Positions 49,790 to 58,809 of a stretch of DNA of 64,000 nt are shown in pieces. The notes beneath the pieces are model-generated. The model had not been told where the DNA came from. It searched no databases and saw only the letters and a list, made by a program, of their open reading frames with translations. The position numbers and the translations under genes were made by a program. How positions within the stretch are numbered: position 1 is the stretch's first letter; each line of letters begins with the position of its first letter. The DNA is from Cohnella fermenti. GTDB taxonomy: Bacteria; Bacillota; Bacilli; Paenibacillales; Paenibacillaceae. Location: the NCBI RefSeq assembly GCF_004801405.1, contig NZ_SSOB01000025.1, forward strand, positions 1 to 64,000, given 5' to 3'.

Positions 49790-50689
49790 TCAGTTCATGC
49801 GATTGTTCGAGAAAAATTGGCCAAGCTGCTGCTGAAGCGAAGACTGCCAGGAAGCATCTCGGTCGGCCGTTCCCGTATTCGCACCGCGGTTCGCGCCCGA
49901 TCGGGACCCATTGTCCGTCCAAGCGCCGCGTTCTTGGTTCGTTGCGCCGCCTGCCGCGTTGTCCTTCGCCGCATTCGACAACTCGTCCGTTGGTGCTTGC
50001 GCCGCATCGTCCGTTGCAGCATTCGATGCATCGTCCGTTGTATCATCCGTCGCACCATTAGCTGTATCATTCGTTGCAGTTGCATCGTCCGTTGCCTCAT
50101 TCGCCGTATCGTTCGTCGCCGAATCGTCCGCAATTACGCGGCGGGCGGTCACATAGGTGCGATCCCATGTGCTTCCTTCGAAGTCCGAGATCGTTACGCC
50201 GATGCCGACGCGGTACGTCTGCAGCACTTGTCCGTTGCCGATATAGATGCTGACGTGGTTGATGACGCCGTCACTGTTCGTATCGGAGAATATGAGATCG
50301 CCCGGCTGCAGGTCGCTCTTCGCCACATAGGTGCCCATCTTGGCTTGCTGCTTCGAGGAGCGCGGCAGCTCGATGCCGTTCTGCTTGAAGACGTACTGGG
50401 TGAACGACGAGCAGTCGAACGTGTTCGTCTGGCCGCTCTTCGCTCCGAATTCGTACTCGACGCCGAGGTATTGTTTGCCCGTGGCAATGATCTTATCCGC
50501 GAGCGAGCTTGAGGTCGAGGTTGCGGCGACGGAAGCGGAGGCGGCATTGCCGGCGGAAGCGGCGTAGGTCGATTGCGGCGCCAGAAGGGCGCTGCCGGAG
50601 AACAGAATCGCAACGCTTAAGGCGGTGCCGGTTATCGCCTTGCGGAACCTTTTGTCGGATGTCTTATATGGAATGTTAAAGTTGTTCAT
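49790..50689 (-). CDS. Secreted NlpC/P60 cell-wall hydrolase with Asp/Thr-rich tail
   Basis: A 299-residue exported peptidase. The signal peptide spans residues about 15-43 (basic start, hydrophobic AITGTALSVAILFSGSALL, then YAAS). The NlpC/P60 domain at about 60-180 has the catalytic Cys in NTFDCSSFTQYVF, His in DGVINHVSIYIG, and the third polar residue further on. A low-complexity tail from about 185 to 240 is built of ATNDTAN and TDD units, then a Gly/Asn/Gln-rich end. It would cleave peptidoglycan stem peptides. AAAGGAGG is at a good distance before ATG 50689; the frame is open further upstream. Confidence 0.88.
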   Translation of the reverse strand: MNNFNIPYKTSDKRFRKAITGTALSVAILFSGSALLAPQSTYAASAGNAASASVAATSTSSSLADKIIATGKQYLGVEYEFGAKSGQTNTFDCSSFTQYVFKQNGIELPRSSKQQAKMGTYVAKSDLQPGDLIFSDTNSDGVINHVSIYIGNGQVLQTYRVGIGVTISDFEGSTWDRTYVTARRVIADDSATNDTANEATDDATATNDTANGATDDTTDDASNAATDDAAQAPTDELSNAAKDNAAGGATNQERGAWTDNGSRSGANRGANTGTADRDASWQSSLQQQLGQFFSNNRMN

Positions 50690-50966
50690 GAGATGAATAT
50701 CCTCCTTTGGGGGTGCAGGATGGGTGTTGCCTGTAACCACCATACCACATCGATTCGACCCATCAGTTACCAAGGAGAAGGCGACCGCTTGGCCGCCAAC
50801 GCGTGCGCCGCCCGAATGAGAACTTCATTAGAAAATCATCATCTAAATCGGCTTGACGAGAATATTGTCCATCAACTCCCGCATTTCGTTTATTGGCTTG
50901 TTGCCTGGAAGGGGTTACAGTAGTACGCATACGGCATCTACACGATAGCCCGGGGAGGCAGAGCAA

Positions 50967-53363
50967 GTGACGGAATATCGAATTGACGCGAGGCAGGATC
51001 GCAAATCCATTCGTCCCGGTTCCGGCCGGATGTCGGGGGCGAACCCGGACGGCGAACGGCTGGGCATGAGCAATTATTATCTGGAGAGGAACGGGAAGCC
51101 GTTCTTCGGCATCTGCGGCGAGTTCCACTATTCCCGCTATGACGAGAACCGCTGGGAGGACGAGCTCGTCAAGATGAAGATGGGCGGCGTCAACATCGTT
51201 GCGACGTATATTTTCTGGAACGTTCATGAGGAGGTTCAAGGGAGCTTCGATTGGTCGGGGCCAAGAAATCTGCGGAGGTTCGTCGAGCTGTGCGGAGAGA
51301 TCGGCTTGTACGTCATTATCCGGATCGGTCCGTTCGATCACGGAGAGATGCGCAACGGGGGCATGCCGGACTGGCTGTTCGGACGGCCCTTCCGGATTCG
51401 CTCGAACGACGAGCGGTATCTGGCGTTCGTTAAGCCGCTGTATGCGCAGATCGCCGAGCAGGTTCAAGGGCTGCTGTACAAGGACGGAGGCCCGGTCATC
51501 GGCACGCAGATCGAGAACGAGCACCGGCATTCCGCGGCCCAGTGGGCGCTGACGACGGGAATCAGCAACGAATGGATGACGACCGGCGAAGACGGGGAAG
51601 AGCACATGCTGACACTGAAGCGGATGGCGCTCGAAGCCGGGCTCGACACGCCGCTGTATACATGCACCGCTTGGGGAGGCGCGTCCGCGCCGGCCGAAGA
51701 GATGCTGCCGCTGTGGGGCGGTTACTCGCATTGGCCGTGGATCTACTACGAGCACGACCGCTTCGGGGAGATGAAGGAGCACCCGGCGACTCCGGAGTAT
51801 ATTTTCCGCGATAAACATAACAACGACATCCCGAAGAGCTACAACTTCGAGCCGACGTATGCGCCGGAGGACCACCCGTACGCCTGCTGCGAGATGGGAG
51901 GCGGCATGACGCCGTTCTATCGGTACCGCTTCGACTTCCCGTATGTGAGCGTGCCGGCGATGACGGGCATCAAGGTGGCCGAGGGCTGCAACCTGATCGG
52001 ATACTACATGTATCATGGCGGCTCGAATCCGAGAGGCAAGCGGGACACCTTCCTGAACGATCTGGCAACGCCGAAAATCTCCTACGACTTCAACGCCTGC
52101 ATCGGAGAGTTCGGCCAGGTGCGCGAATCGTATCACCGGACTCGGCTTCAGCACCTGTTCTTCCGCACGTTCGAGGAATGGTTCTGCCGAACGAAGACGA
52201 TTCTGCCGGGAGACACGTCGGCGATGGACCCCTGCGACGTCGAGACGCTTCGCTATGCCGTACGGGCCGCGGACGGCTCCGGCTTGCTGTTCCTGAACAA
52301 TTACCAGGACCATGTCGAGACGCGCGATTTGTCTGTGCCGGACGGCGTCACCGTGACGACGGCGGAGGGCGACATTCGCTTCCCGTCCGCAGGCCCGCTT
52401 CGCCTCGGCAAGGACGGGTATGCCATGCTGCCGTACAACTTCGACCTGGACGGCATCCGGCTCGTCAGCGCGACGGCTCAGCCGATTACGCGGCTGGAGA
52501 CGGACGGCGGCGTGCTGTACGCCTTCTCCGCGCCGAAGGGAATGCCGCCGGAATACGTCTTCGCGAGCGGTTCGCTGCGAAGCGTCGAGGCCGGCGCGGC
52601 GAGCGTCCGCGAGACGGGGAGCCTGACCGTCGTGAAGCCGGACGACGCGGAAGAGCTGACGACGCTGGAGCTGGTCTCGCAGGAGGGCAAGCGGGTCGTG
52701 CTGCTGACGCTGTCCGACGAGATCAGCCTAGGGTTGTGGCAGGCGAACGTCTGGGGCCGCGAGCGGCTGCTTCTGACCGATGTCAATGTGCTGGTTCATC
52801 GGGACGAGCTTAAGCTCGAATGGACCGGGAGAGCCGGGGAGGAGACAACGCTGCGGGTATTCCCGGACTTCGAAGCGGCGGCCGGCGGGCCGGCGGGAAT
52901 CGGCGAGGTTGCCGGAGGGGAGCTTGTGCAGCGGCAGGAAGAGGGACTGTTCGCCTCGTACCGCTTCCGCTTGCCGCGCCGCGAGATTCGCTTCGGGCTC
53001 GAGCGGGTCGGCCGCGACAAGGCGATCTTCACCTTCGAGCAAGGGGCGCTTGACGAGGCGAAGGAGGCGCTGCTGCGGATCGAGTACACCGGCGACATCG
53101 GCTACGCCTTCATCGACGGGGAGCTGATCCACGACAACTTCAGCAACGGCAACGCCTGGGAGATCGGCCTGGCGCCATTGCGCGAGCGCCTGGAGCGAGA
53201 CGGCATGTACGTGTACATCTCGCCGATCCGCAAGGGCAGCGTGGTCAGCAGCAACACAACGATGGCGGGCTGGAGCGAGAATGCGGCGGAGACGATCGCC
53301 GAGCTCAAGTCGGCGACTGTCGCGGCGGTGCAGGAGCTGATTGTGCGAAGGGGGAGGGGGTAA
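50967..53363 (+). CDS. GH35-type beta-galactosidase
   Basis: A 798-residue glycoside hydrolase of family 35 with no signal peptide. The TIM-barrel part spans residues about 30-370: GEFHYSRYDENRWEDEL, NVHEEVQGSFDW, and GGPVIGTQIENEH near 174-186, which holds the acid/base Glu. CCEMGGGMTPFY near 307 holds the likely nucleophile Glu, and YYMYHGGSNPRG is close after. The C-terminal half is beta-rich domains. It would release beta-galactosyl groups from plant or host glycans inside the cell. GGGGAGG is 8 bases before GTG 50967. The convergent AraC gene beyond repeat copy G may regulate it. Confidence 0.9.
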   Translation: MTEYRIDARQDRKSIRPGSGRMSGANPDGERLGMSNYYLERNGKPFFGICGEFHYSRYDENRWEDELVKMKMGGVNIVATYIFWNVHEEVQGSFDWSGPRNLRRFVELCGEIGLYVIIRIGPFDHGEMRNGGMPDWLFGRPFRIRSNDERYLAFVKPLYAQIAEQVQGLLYKDGGPVIGTQIENEHRHSAAQWALTTGISNEWMTTGEDGEEHMLTLKRMALEAGLDTPLYTCTAWGGASAPAEEMLPLWGGYSHWPWIYYEHDRFGEMKEHPATPEYIFRDKHNNDIPKSYNFEPTYAPEDHPYACCEMGGGMTPFYRYRFDFPYVSVPAMTGIKVAEGCNLIGYYMYHGGSNPRGKRDTFLNDLATPKISYDFNACIGEFGQVRESYHRTRLQHLFFRTFEEWFCRTKTILPGDTSAMDPCDVETLRYAVRAADGSGLLFLNNYQDHVETRDLSVPDGVTVTTAEGDIRFPSAGPLRLGKDGYAMLPYNFDLDGIRLVSATAQPITRLETDGGVLYAFSAPKGMPPEYVFASGSLRSVEAGAASVRETGSLTVVKPDDAEELTTLELVSQEGKRVVLLTLSDEISLGLWQANVWGRERLLLTDVNVLVHRDELKLEWTGRAGEETTLRVFPDFEAAAGGPAGIGEVAGGELVQRQEEGLFASYRFRLPRREIRFGLERVGRDKAIFTFEQGALDEAKEALLRIEYTGDIGYAFIDGELIHDNFSNGNAWEIGLAPLRERLERDGMYVYISPIRKGSVVSSNTTMAGWSENAAETIAELKSATVAAVQELIVRRGRG

Positions 53364-53406
53364 CAGGACAGAGGGTTTTAGCGGGATCGCAGCTCGACGT
53401 TGATTT

Positions 53407-53578
53407 AATGTGATTTTTCACATTCGTGGGTCGGATTCCGGGCGAATCGAGGCGTTTTATGCGATTTTTCGCATACATTCGCCGCTTCGAACCGGAATTG
53501 CCGCCATGAATGTGATTTTTCACATTTATGGCGGCTCGAAGCCGCTTTTTCCTCGGAATGAATGTGATTTTTCACATA
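53407..53578 (-). repeat. Phased-box repeat element, copy G
   Basis: Boxes start (plus coordinates) at 53407, 53458, 53509 and 53561, spaced 51, 51 and 52 bp, minus orientation. Three boxes are the perfectly paired TGTGA-AAAA-TCACA form and one is TGCGA-AAAA-TCGCA. It begins 44 bases after the GH35 stop codon, box 4 first. Confidence 0.92.
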
Positions 53579-53624
53579 GATCTTGAACCCCGAACCCCGC
53601 GGCCAGATCAAACGCATAAGCACG

Positions 53625-53724
53625 AAATTCCGCCTGCATTCCGCAGCCCGCATCCTGCATCCAAACCAACCAAATTCCGCCCAAATTCCGCCTAGATTCC
53701 GCAGCCCGCATCCAGTCCAACCAA
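53625..53724 (+). repeat. Imperfect direct repeat, 42-49 bp
   Basis: Copy 1 (53625-53673) and copy 2 (53683-53724) share AAATTCCGCCT, ATTCCGCAGCCCGCATCC and CCAACCAA. They are C-rich on the plus strand. They fill the gap between repeat copy G and the AraC gene. No gene or hairpin is evident. Confidence 0.65.
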
Positions 53725-53792
53725 TGGCAGCTTGATCGTATCCCGACCTCATCGGCGACGGCTGCCGCACGGGCAAGATTAGCACCGACCGT

Positions 53793-54680
53793 TCACCCCT
53801 TCGGGACGCTGCGGTACTCGGTAGGGGAGACGCCCATCATCTTCTTGAACATGCGCGAGAAATAATACGGATCGCCAAGCCCGACGAGGGCCGCGATCTC
53901 CTTCACGGACAAGCCGGTCAAGCTGAGAAGCTGGCCGGCTTTCTGCATCTTCAGGCGCAAGTAGTAGTCGATCGGCGGGAAGCCGGTCTCCTGCTTGAAC
54001 AAGTAGATGAGATGCTGCTTCGAGATTCCCGTGTGCGCGGCCAGCTCGGCCAGGGTGACGGCGGAATCGAGGTGTTCGTTCAGGTAGCGGATCGCCTGGT
54101 CCAGCTCCTCCTCCCGCTTGCGGTGACGATGGCTTCCGCCGTGTCCGAGGCCGATCGAGCCGAGCAGGTGGCCGATCGTCTGCGAGACGTGCACCTGGGC
54201 AGGCAGGGAATAGGGCTTGTCCGCGAGCAGGCGGTAGCAGCGGTCGAAGCTCTCGAGGAACCGATTCTGCAGGCCGATCGGAATGGCGAAGGAGGCCCCG
54301 CCGAGGCCGTACAGTTCAAGGAGAGGGGCGACGAGCTCTCCCTTCAGGTGGAACCAGTAGATGCTCCAGGGAGAACGCTCCGACGCTCCGTAACGGTGCG
54401 GGGAGCCGGACGGGATAATTGCCAGGTGGCCTTCGCGCACCGCCGCGCTGCGCCCGTCCAGCTCGACCCAGCCCTCTCCGTCCGTGCAGAAGATGACGAT
54501 ATGGGCGTCGCAGCCCTCCGGGCGTTCCCGATAATGGAACCTCGCGCGGGGGAAGTGTCCGATATCGCTCACATACAAGCCGCGGGTCAGCTCGAAGCCG
54601 GACAGCTCGCTTGCCGCGTAATCGGGAAGAACGATGAGCTTCTCCTCCGCGAAGCCTTCTCTCTTATGAATATCGGTCAC
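53793..54680 (-). CDS. AraC-family transcriptional regulator
   Basis: A 295-residue regulator. The N-terminal cupin-like ligand domain (residues about 20-150) has HIVIFCTDGEGWVELDG and HLAIIPSGSPHRY. The C-terminal double helix-turn-helix (residues about 195-290) has LNEHLDSAVTLAELAAHTG, then ISKQHLIYLFKQETGFPPIDY and VGLGDPYYFSRMFKKMMGVSP. Such regulators usually sense sugars. The frame is open to 55007, but AAGGAG is 8 bases before GTG 54680, which fits the family length. It converges on the GH35 gene and could control it (inference). Confidence 0.9.
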   Translation of the reverse strand: MTDIHKREGFAEEKLIVLPDYAASELSGFELTRGLYVSDIGHFPRARFHYRERPEGCDAHIVIFCTDGEGWVELDGRSAAVREGHLAIIPSGSPHRYGASERSPWSIYWFHLKGELVAPLLELYGLGGASFAIPIGLQNRFLESFDRCYRLLADKPYSLPAQVHVSQTIGHLLGSIGLGHGGSHRHRKREEELDQAIRYLNEHLDSAVTLAELAAHTGISKQHLIYLFKQETGFPPIDYYLRLKMQKAGQLLSLTGLSVKEIAALVGLGDPYYFSRMFKKMMGVSPTEYRSVPKG

Positions 54681-54834
54681 CGGGCGCACTCCTTCCTCCA
54701 TTTTCCGAGAATCCCGAATATCCTCCATCATAATCCGAATCGCTGCGCTTGGCGAGTCTTCTCTCGACACTCGAATAAAATGGAAGATGTTGCACACGCT
54801 AAAGGCATGATTATCCAGAGAGGAGAAGGCCCTT

Positions 54835-56052
54835 ATGCAATCCGGCAAAGGCTCCATCACGATCTGGCTCTCGTTCAGCATCATTCTGCTCAGCGCCGGG
54901 CTCGTGTGCCACGTGCTGTCGATTCCGGCGGTCCTCGACGCGGCCGGAAGGGATGCCTGGCTCTCCAATATCGTTGCCGCACCGTTCTTCTTGCTGTTCG
55001 TGCTCATGATGTACCGGGTGATCCGACGGACGGATGGACGAAGGCTGACGGACTGGATTCAGGATCAGTTCGGCGCCGCAACGGCTTGGACGATTCGCAT
55101 CACGTCCTCGATTATGATCTTCGTCCTTGGCACGCATACGCTGTACGAGACTTCGTTCTGGGCGGTCACGACCTACTTGCAATTCACGCCGATTGCGCTC
55201 ATCGTGTCGGTCGGCGTGCTCGTGCCGCTTATCGCGGCTTGCCTGGGCATCCGCTCGATCGCTATCACGTCTTCGATCATTCTGCCGGTCGTGCTGTTCC
55301 TCGGGTATTTCGTCATGACGGCGAACACTCGCTACAAGGATTACAGCCGGCTGCTGCCGGTCATGGAATACGGGATGGGCCCCGTCTGGGAAGGGACGGT
55401 CTATGCCTTGGCCGCGCTTATGGAGATCTGGATTCTTATTTATTTCCACCATGAGGTGAAGAGCAGGTTCAAGCTGTGGCACATGCTGGCGCTCGTCGTC
55501 TTCATGATCGGAATGGCGGTCGGGCCGACGATGTCGGCGATTACGGAATTCGGCCCCTATGAAGCGATGAAGCAGAGGAGCCCGCCGTTCGAGCAATGGA
55601 AGCTGGTCAACATCGGCAAGCTGCTCCAGCACGTCGACTTCCTGTCCATCTACCAGTGGCTGTGCGGCTCGTTCGGCCGCATCGCCATCAGCCTATATCT
55701 GATCGTGGATCTGCTGGAGATCCGCAAGCCGCGTGCGCGATATTCCGTGCTGACGGGTCTCGCCGTCGGCATGGGCGGGATATCGGTGTATTGGTGGCGC
55801 TCCGACCTCGTGTACGAATACTTGAAGCGGGTCCAGTTCCCGGTCATGCTGGCGTACGTGTACACGCTTATGACCTTTCTCGCGATTCTCACCCTGATTC
55901 GGCGAAAAGACAAGATGAGGAGGAAACGTCGTGCGAATAAAACCGATAGTGGACAAGAAGGGCAGTCAGGACAAGAAGGCGGCCGGAGCACCCCCGCAGG
56001 AGGGTCCGGAGGCGTCCCAGGAGGAGGGACGGGCCAAGCCCCTTCTTCTTAA
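54835..56052 (+). CDS. Spore germination permease B subunit, operon 2 (extended C-terminus)
   Basis: A 405-residue GerKB/GerAB-type membrane protein with ten spans, opening with SITIWLSFSIILLSAGLVCHVLS. The core ends near residue 362 (LILLTLIRRK-type end). About 40 residues of Ser, Gly, Gln and Pro-rich tail follow, and these come from reading through the start of the next gene in another frame. GAGAGGAGAAGG supports ATG 54835. It is the first gene of germination operon 2, whose order B-A-C differs from operon 1. Confidence 0.88.
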   Translation: MQSGKGSITIWLSFSIILLSAGLVCHVLSIPAVLDAAGRDAWLSNIVAAPFFLLFVLMMYRVIRRTDGRRLTDWIQDQFGAATAWTIRITSSIMIFVLGTHTLYETSFWAVTTYLQFTPIALIVSVGVLVPLIAACLGIRSIAITSSIILPVVLFLGYFVMTANTRYKDYSRLLPVMEYGMGPVWEGTVYALAALMEIWILIYFHHEVKSRFKLWHMLALVVFMIGMAVGPTMSAITEFGPYEAMKQRSPPFEQWKLVNIGKLLQHVDFLSIYQWLCGSFGRIAISLYLIVDLLEIRKPRARYSVLTGLAVGMGGISVYWWRSDLVYEYLKRVQFPVMLAYVYTLMTFLAILTLIRRKDKMRRKRRANKTDSGQEGQSGQEGGRSTPAGGSGGVPGGGTGQAPSS

Positions 56053-57499
56053 CGGCCCGGCGCTTAAGCAGTTTTTCAGCGCGTGCGAGGACGTCATTGT
56101 CGATCGCCACTACCCGCTGGAATCGTTGTCCGAATTCGTGACCGCCTTCTGCAGCGGGATGTCGGAGACGAAGATGATCAATGACGTTATCCTGCCGGAG
56201 ATTCATCGCGTGTTCGAGGTGACCAGGTTCGAGAGCCGCGAGGCGATCGAACGGGAGTCGACGCTGCTGTGGTCGCACATCGACTTCGACAATACGTCGG
56301 AGGGGCGCGACGTTCTGGCCCGGCGCATCTTCGAAGGCCATATGCTGTTCTGCGTTCCCGACCTCGGCAAAGCTTGGAGCCTCGACATCTCCAACCTCCC
56401 GACGCGGACGCCGGAGGAATCCACGACAGAGGTGTCGGTTCGCGGGCCGAAGGACGGCTTCATCGAGCCGCTCGCCGTCAATGTCGCCCTGATTCGGGCC
56501 AGGCTGCGTACGGTTGACCTCGCCTGCGTATTCGAAGTGGTCGGCTCGCGATCTTCGAATAAAGTGGCGCTCCTGTATATGAAGAGCATCGCCAACACGC
56601 AGACGGTCTCGCATGTGCTGGAACGGCTGCGCAATCTCCGGACGGAGCGGGTTCTCACAAGCAACCAATTGGAGGATCTGCTGACGCCGACCCGATTCAC
56701 GCTGTTCCCGATCACGGATTACACGGGAAGGCCGGACTACGCCGCGGAATGCTTGCTCAGCGGCCGCTTTATTATCGTCGTGGACGGCAATCCGACCGTG
56801 ATCATCGGTCCGGTCAACCTGTTCCTGCTGCTGAAGTCGCCGGAGGACGCGTACTTCCCGTTCCTGGCGGTGAATGTCGGCAGGGTGCTGCGCATTGTCG
56901 GACTGCTCATGAGCCTGTTCCTGCCCGGCTTCTACCTGGCGCTCACTGCCTTCCACATGGATCAACTGCCGTTCCCGCTTGTCGCCACCATCTCGGTAGG
57001 GCGGATGGGGCTGCCGATGGAGTCGGCCGTGGAGATGTTCCTGATCATGAGCCTGATGGAGCTGTTCCGGGAAGCGGGCGTCCGCCTGCCGAGCGCGATC
57101 GGCCAGACGTTGACGGTCGTCGGCGGACTCATCATCGGCGAGTCGGCCATCCGCGCCGGGATTGTCTCCCCGCTCATGATCGTTGTCGTCGCCACGACCG
57201 TAGTGGCGGGAGCGACCGTTGTCAATCAGGTGATGACGAGCTCGATCATTCTGATCCGGTTCGTGTCGTTCCTGTTCAGCGCAACGCTTGGCGTGTACGG
57301 CTTTATCCTCTCGTTAATTCTGTTTGTCGTCTACCTGTCCGGGCTGGAGTCGTTCGGCAATCCGTATCTGGCGCCCGTGAGTCCGCTTAATATCCGACAG
57401 GCGATGGCTGCCTTGTTTAAGCTGCCCCGCAGTCAGCACAAGAAGCGGCCGGTCAACCTCAGCACGCAGCAGCCGGACCGGAAGGGACAGAATACATGA
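55931..57499 (+). CDS. Spore germination receptor A subunit (GerA family), operon 2
   Basis: A 522-residue GerA-family A subunit. The soluble N-terminal part has VRGPKDGFIEPLAVNVALIR near residue 168; the membrane part begins near residue 310 (VLRIVGLLMSLFLPGFYLAL) and ends ESFGNPYLAPVSP. The first 35 residues are a Lys/Gln/Gly-rich tail rarely seen in the family. GTG 55931 has GAGGAGG seven bases upstream, so the start is credible, and it overlaps the permease gene by 122 bases in the +1 frame. The next gene overlaps its stop by 4 bases. Confidence 0.88.
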   Translation: MRIKPIVDKKGSQDKKAAGAPPQEGPEASQEEGRAKPLLLNGPALKQFFSACEDVIVDRHYPLESLSEFVTAFCSGMSETKMINDVILPEIHRVFEVTRFESREAIERESTLLWSHIDFDNTSEGRDVLARRIFEGHMLFCVPDLGKAWSLDISNLPTRTPEESTTEVSVRGPKDGFIEPLAVNVALIRARLRTVDLACVFEVVGSRSSNKVALLYMKSIANTQTVSHVLERLRNLRTERVLTSNQLEDLLTPTRFTLFPITDYTGRPDYAAECLLSGRFIIVVDGNPTVIIGPVNLFLLLKSPEDAYFPFLAVNVGRVLRIVGLLMSLFLPGFYLALTAFHMDQLPFPLVATISVGRMGLPMESAVEMFLIMSLMELFREAGVRLPSAIGQTLTVVGGLIIGESAIRAGIVSPLMIVVVATTVVAGATVVNQVMTSSIILIRFVSFLFSATLGVYGFILSLILFVVYLSGLESFGNPYLAPVSPLNIRQAMAALFKLPRSQHKKRPVNLSTQQPDRKGQNT

Positions 57500-58656
57500 G
57501 CAGGCGGATCGCGGCGATCGTCTGTCCCCTGGTGACGCTGCTGCTGCTAACCGGCTGCTGGAGCTCCTCCGAGATTCAGAACGTCACTTACGCCAAGGCG
57601 ATCGGACTGGATTACAAGAACGGCGCCTATCACGTCTACGTTCAAGCGCTGGATTTCTCCAGTGTGGCCAAGTCGGAGGCCCAAGGCCAATCCACCAGCA
57701 TGCCCGGCATCTGGATCGGTCACGGGCAGGGGAGAACGATGAACCTGGCGATCAACAACCTGTTCCAGACCGCCCAGATGCATATCGCATGGGGGCATGT
57801 CACCGCCGCCGTCTTGTCCCAAGACATCCTCGACAGCGGCAAGATCGAGGATGTTCTCGATATGGTGAACCGATTCCCGGAATCCCGTTATACGACATGG
57901 GTATATGGCACCCGCATGCCGATCGACAAGCTGCTCGCGATCTCCTCCTTGTTCAACATGTCGCCGCTGGACAGTATCCTCCACAACCCGACGCCCAGCT
58001 ACAAGGAGGATTCCACGATGCCGCCTCTGCAGGCGATGACCTTCATCGCCAACCAGCACGAGCGCTCGGCCAGCACGTACTTGCCAAGCCTGGCTTATAC
58101 GGACCAGAACTGGAACCGGAACAACGAGCCGCACGACCTGTTCTATATCGAAGGCGCCTTCTTCAACCGGGACGACGACGTGCACGGCTATATGCCGAAG
58201 AGCAAGCTGACCGGGTTCTCGTTCATGCAGCCCGAGATGCATAGAGCTCCGCTTCTGCTCGAGCAGGATGGGGAACTGATCGGCACGCTCAGCATCGGCT
58301 TGCCGAAGATCAAGATCAAACCCGTCGTTCGCGGAGACGAGGTTCGCTTCCGCATCAAGGCGACTTATTTGGCGGCCATGTACGAGTACTTGTCGCCGAT
58401 GACCTACGACGAGATGGTCGGACTGGCCGCTCAGCGAATCAAGGAGCAGATCCTGGCCACCTACACGGAAGCGCTGAAGCAGCATATCGACGTCTACGAG
58501 CTTGAGAAAAAGCTGTACCGGAAGCATCCGAAGCTGTGGCGGAAGCTGAGCAACGACGGCGAGATAAGCATTCTGAGCGACAGCTCCATCGAGAGTCTCG
58601 ACGTCAAGGTGCATATCAGCTACAACGGCAAGTACAAGCGCATCGCAGGGCTGTAG
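57496..58656 (+). CDS. Spore germination lipoprotein C subunit (Ger(x)C), operon 2
   Basis: A 386-residue lipoprotein. The signal peptide ends LLLLTGC near residue 21, giving the lipidated Cys. NVTYAKAIGLDYKNGAYHVYVQALDF, HIAWGHVTAAVLSQDIL and KHPKLWRKL in the C-terminal domain are typical of Ger(x)C. It completes the second receptor operon, which would sense a different germinant from operon 1. Its start codon overlaps the A-subunit stop (ATGA). Confidence 0.9.
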   Translation: MSRRIAAIVCPLVTLLLLTGCWSSSEIQNVTYAKAIGLDYKNGAYHVYVQALDFSSVAKSEAQGQSTSMPGIWIGHGQGRTMNLAINNLFQTAQMHIAWGHVTAAVLSQDILDSGKIEDVLDMVNRFPESRYTTWVYGTRMPIDKLLAISSLFNMSPLDSILHNPTPSYKEDSTMPPLQAMTFIANQHERSASTYLPSLAYTDQNWNRNNEPHDLFYIEGAFFNRDDDVHGYMPKSKLTGFSFMQPEMHRAPLLLEQDGELIGTLSIGLPKIKIKPVVRGDEVRFRIKATYLAAMYEYLSPMTYDEMVGLAAQRIKEQILATYTEALKQHIDVYELEKKLYRKHPKLWRKLSNDGEISILSDSSIESLDVKVHISYNGKYKRIAGL

Positions 58657-58681
58657 AGAGAACTCCGGAAGCGCCAACGCG

Positions 58682-58715
58682 CGAAGAAGCTGCCGAACCG
58701 TCGGCGGCTTCTTCG
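58682..58715 (+). terminator. Stem-loop after germination operon 2
   Basis: CGAAGAAGCTGCCGA and TCGGCGGCTTCTTCG pair around ACCG with one or two G-T, 25 bases after the stop. The trailing T-run is weak (TGTTG). Confidence 0.65.
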
Positions 58716-58809
58716 TGTTGCAGGATGCCGATATTGCCCGCTGCCGTTGTTGCGCGATGCTGTATAATGGGAGAAGACAACGACCAGACACAGCAAAGGA
58801 GCACCACTC

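Noticed and set aside
4470..53578. CRISPR-like arrays (18-bp palindromic repeats with about 33-bp spacers)
   Set aside because: The spacers are shared between loci at the same position, arrays have only four units, and no cas genes are present.
4470..53578. CRP or Rex operator arrays
   Set aside because: Those sites have N6 between TGTGA and TCACA; the boxes here have N4 and are repeated at fixed phase away from promoters.
53625..53785. Minus-strand frame in 53405-53785
   Set aside because: Built from the C-rich direct repeats and repeat copy G; no start signal or homology.
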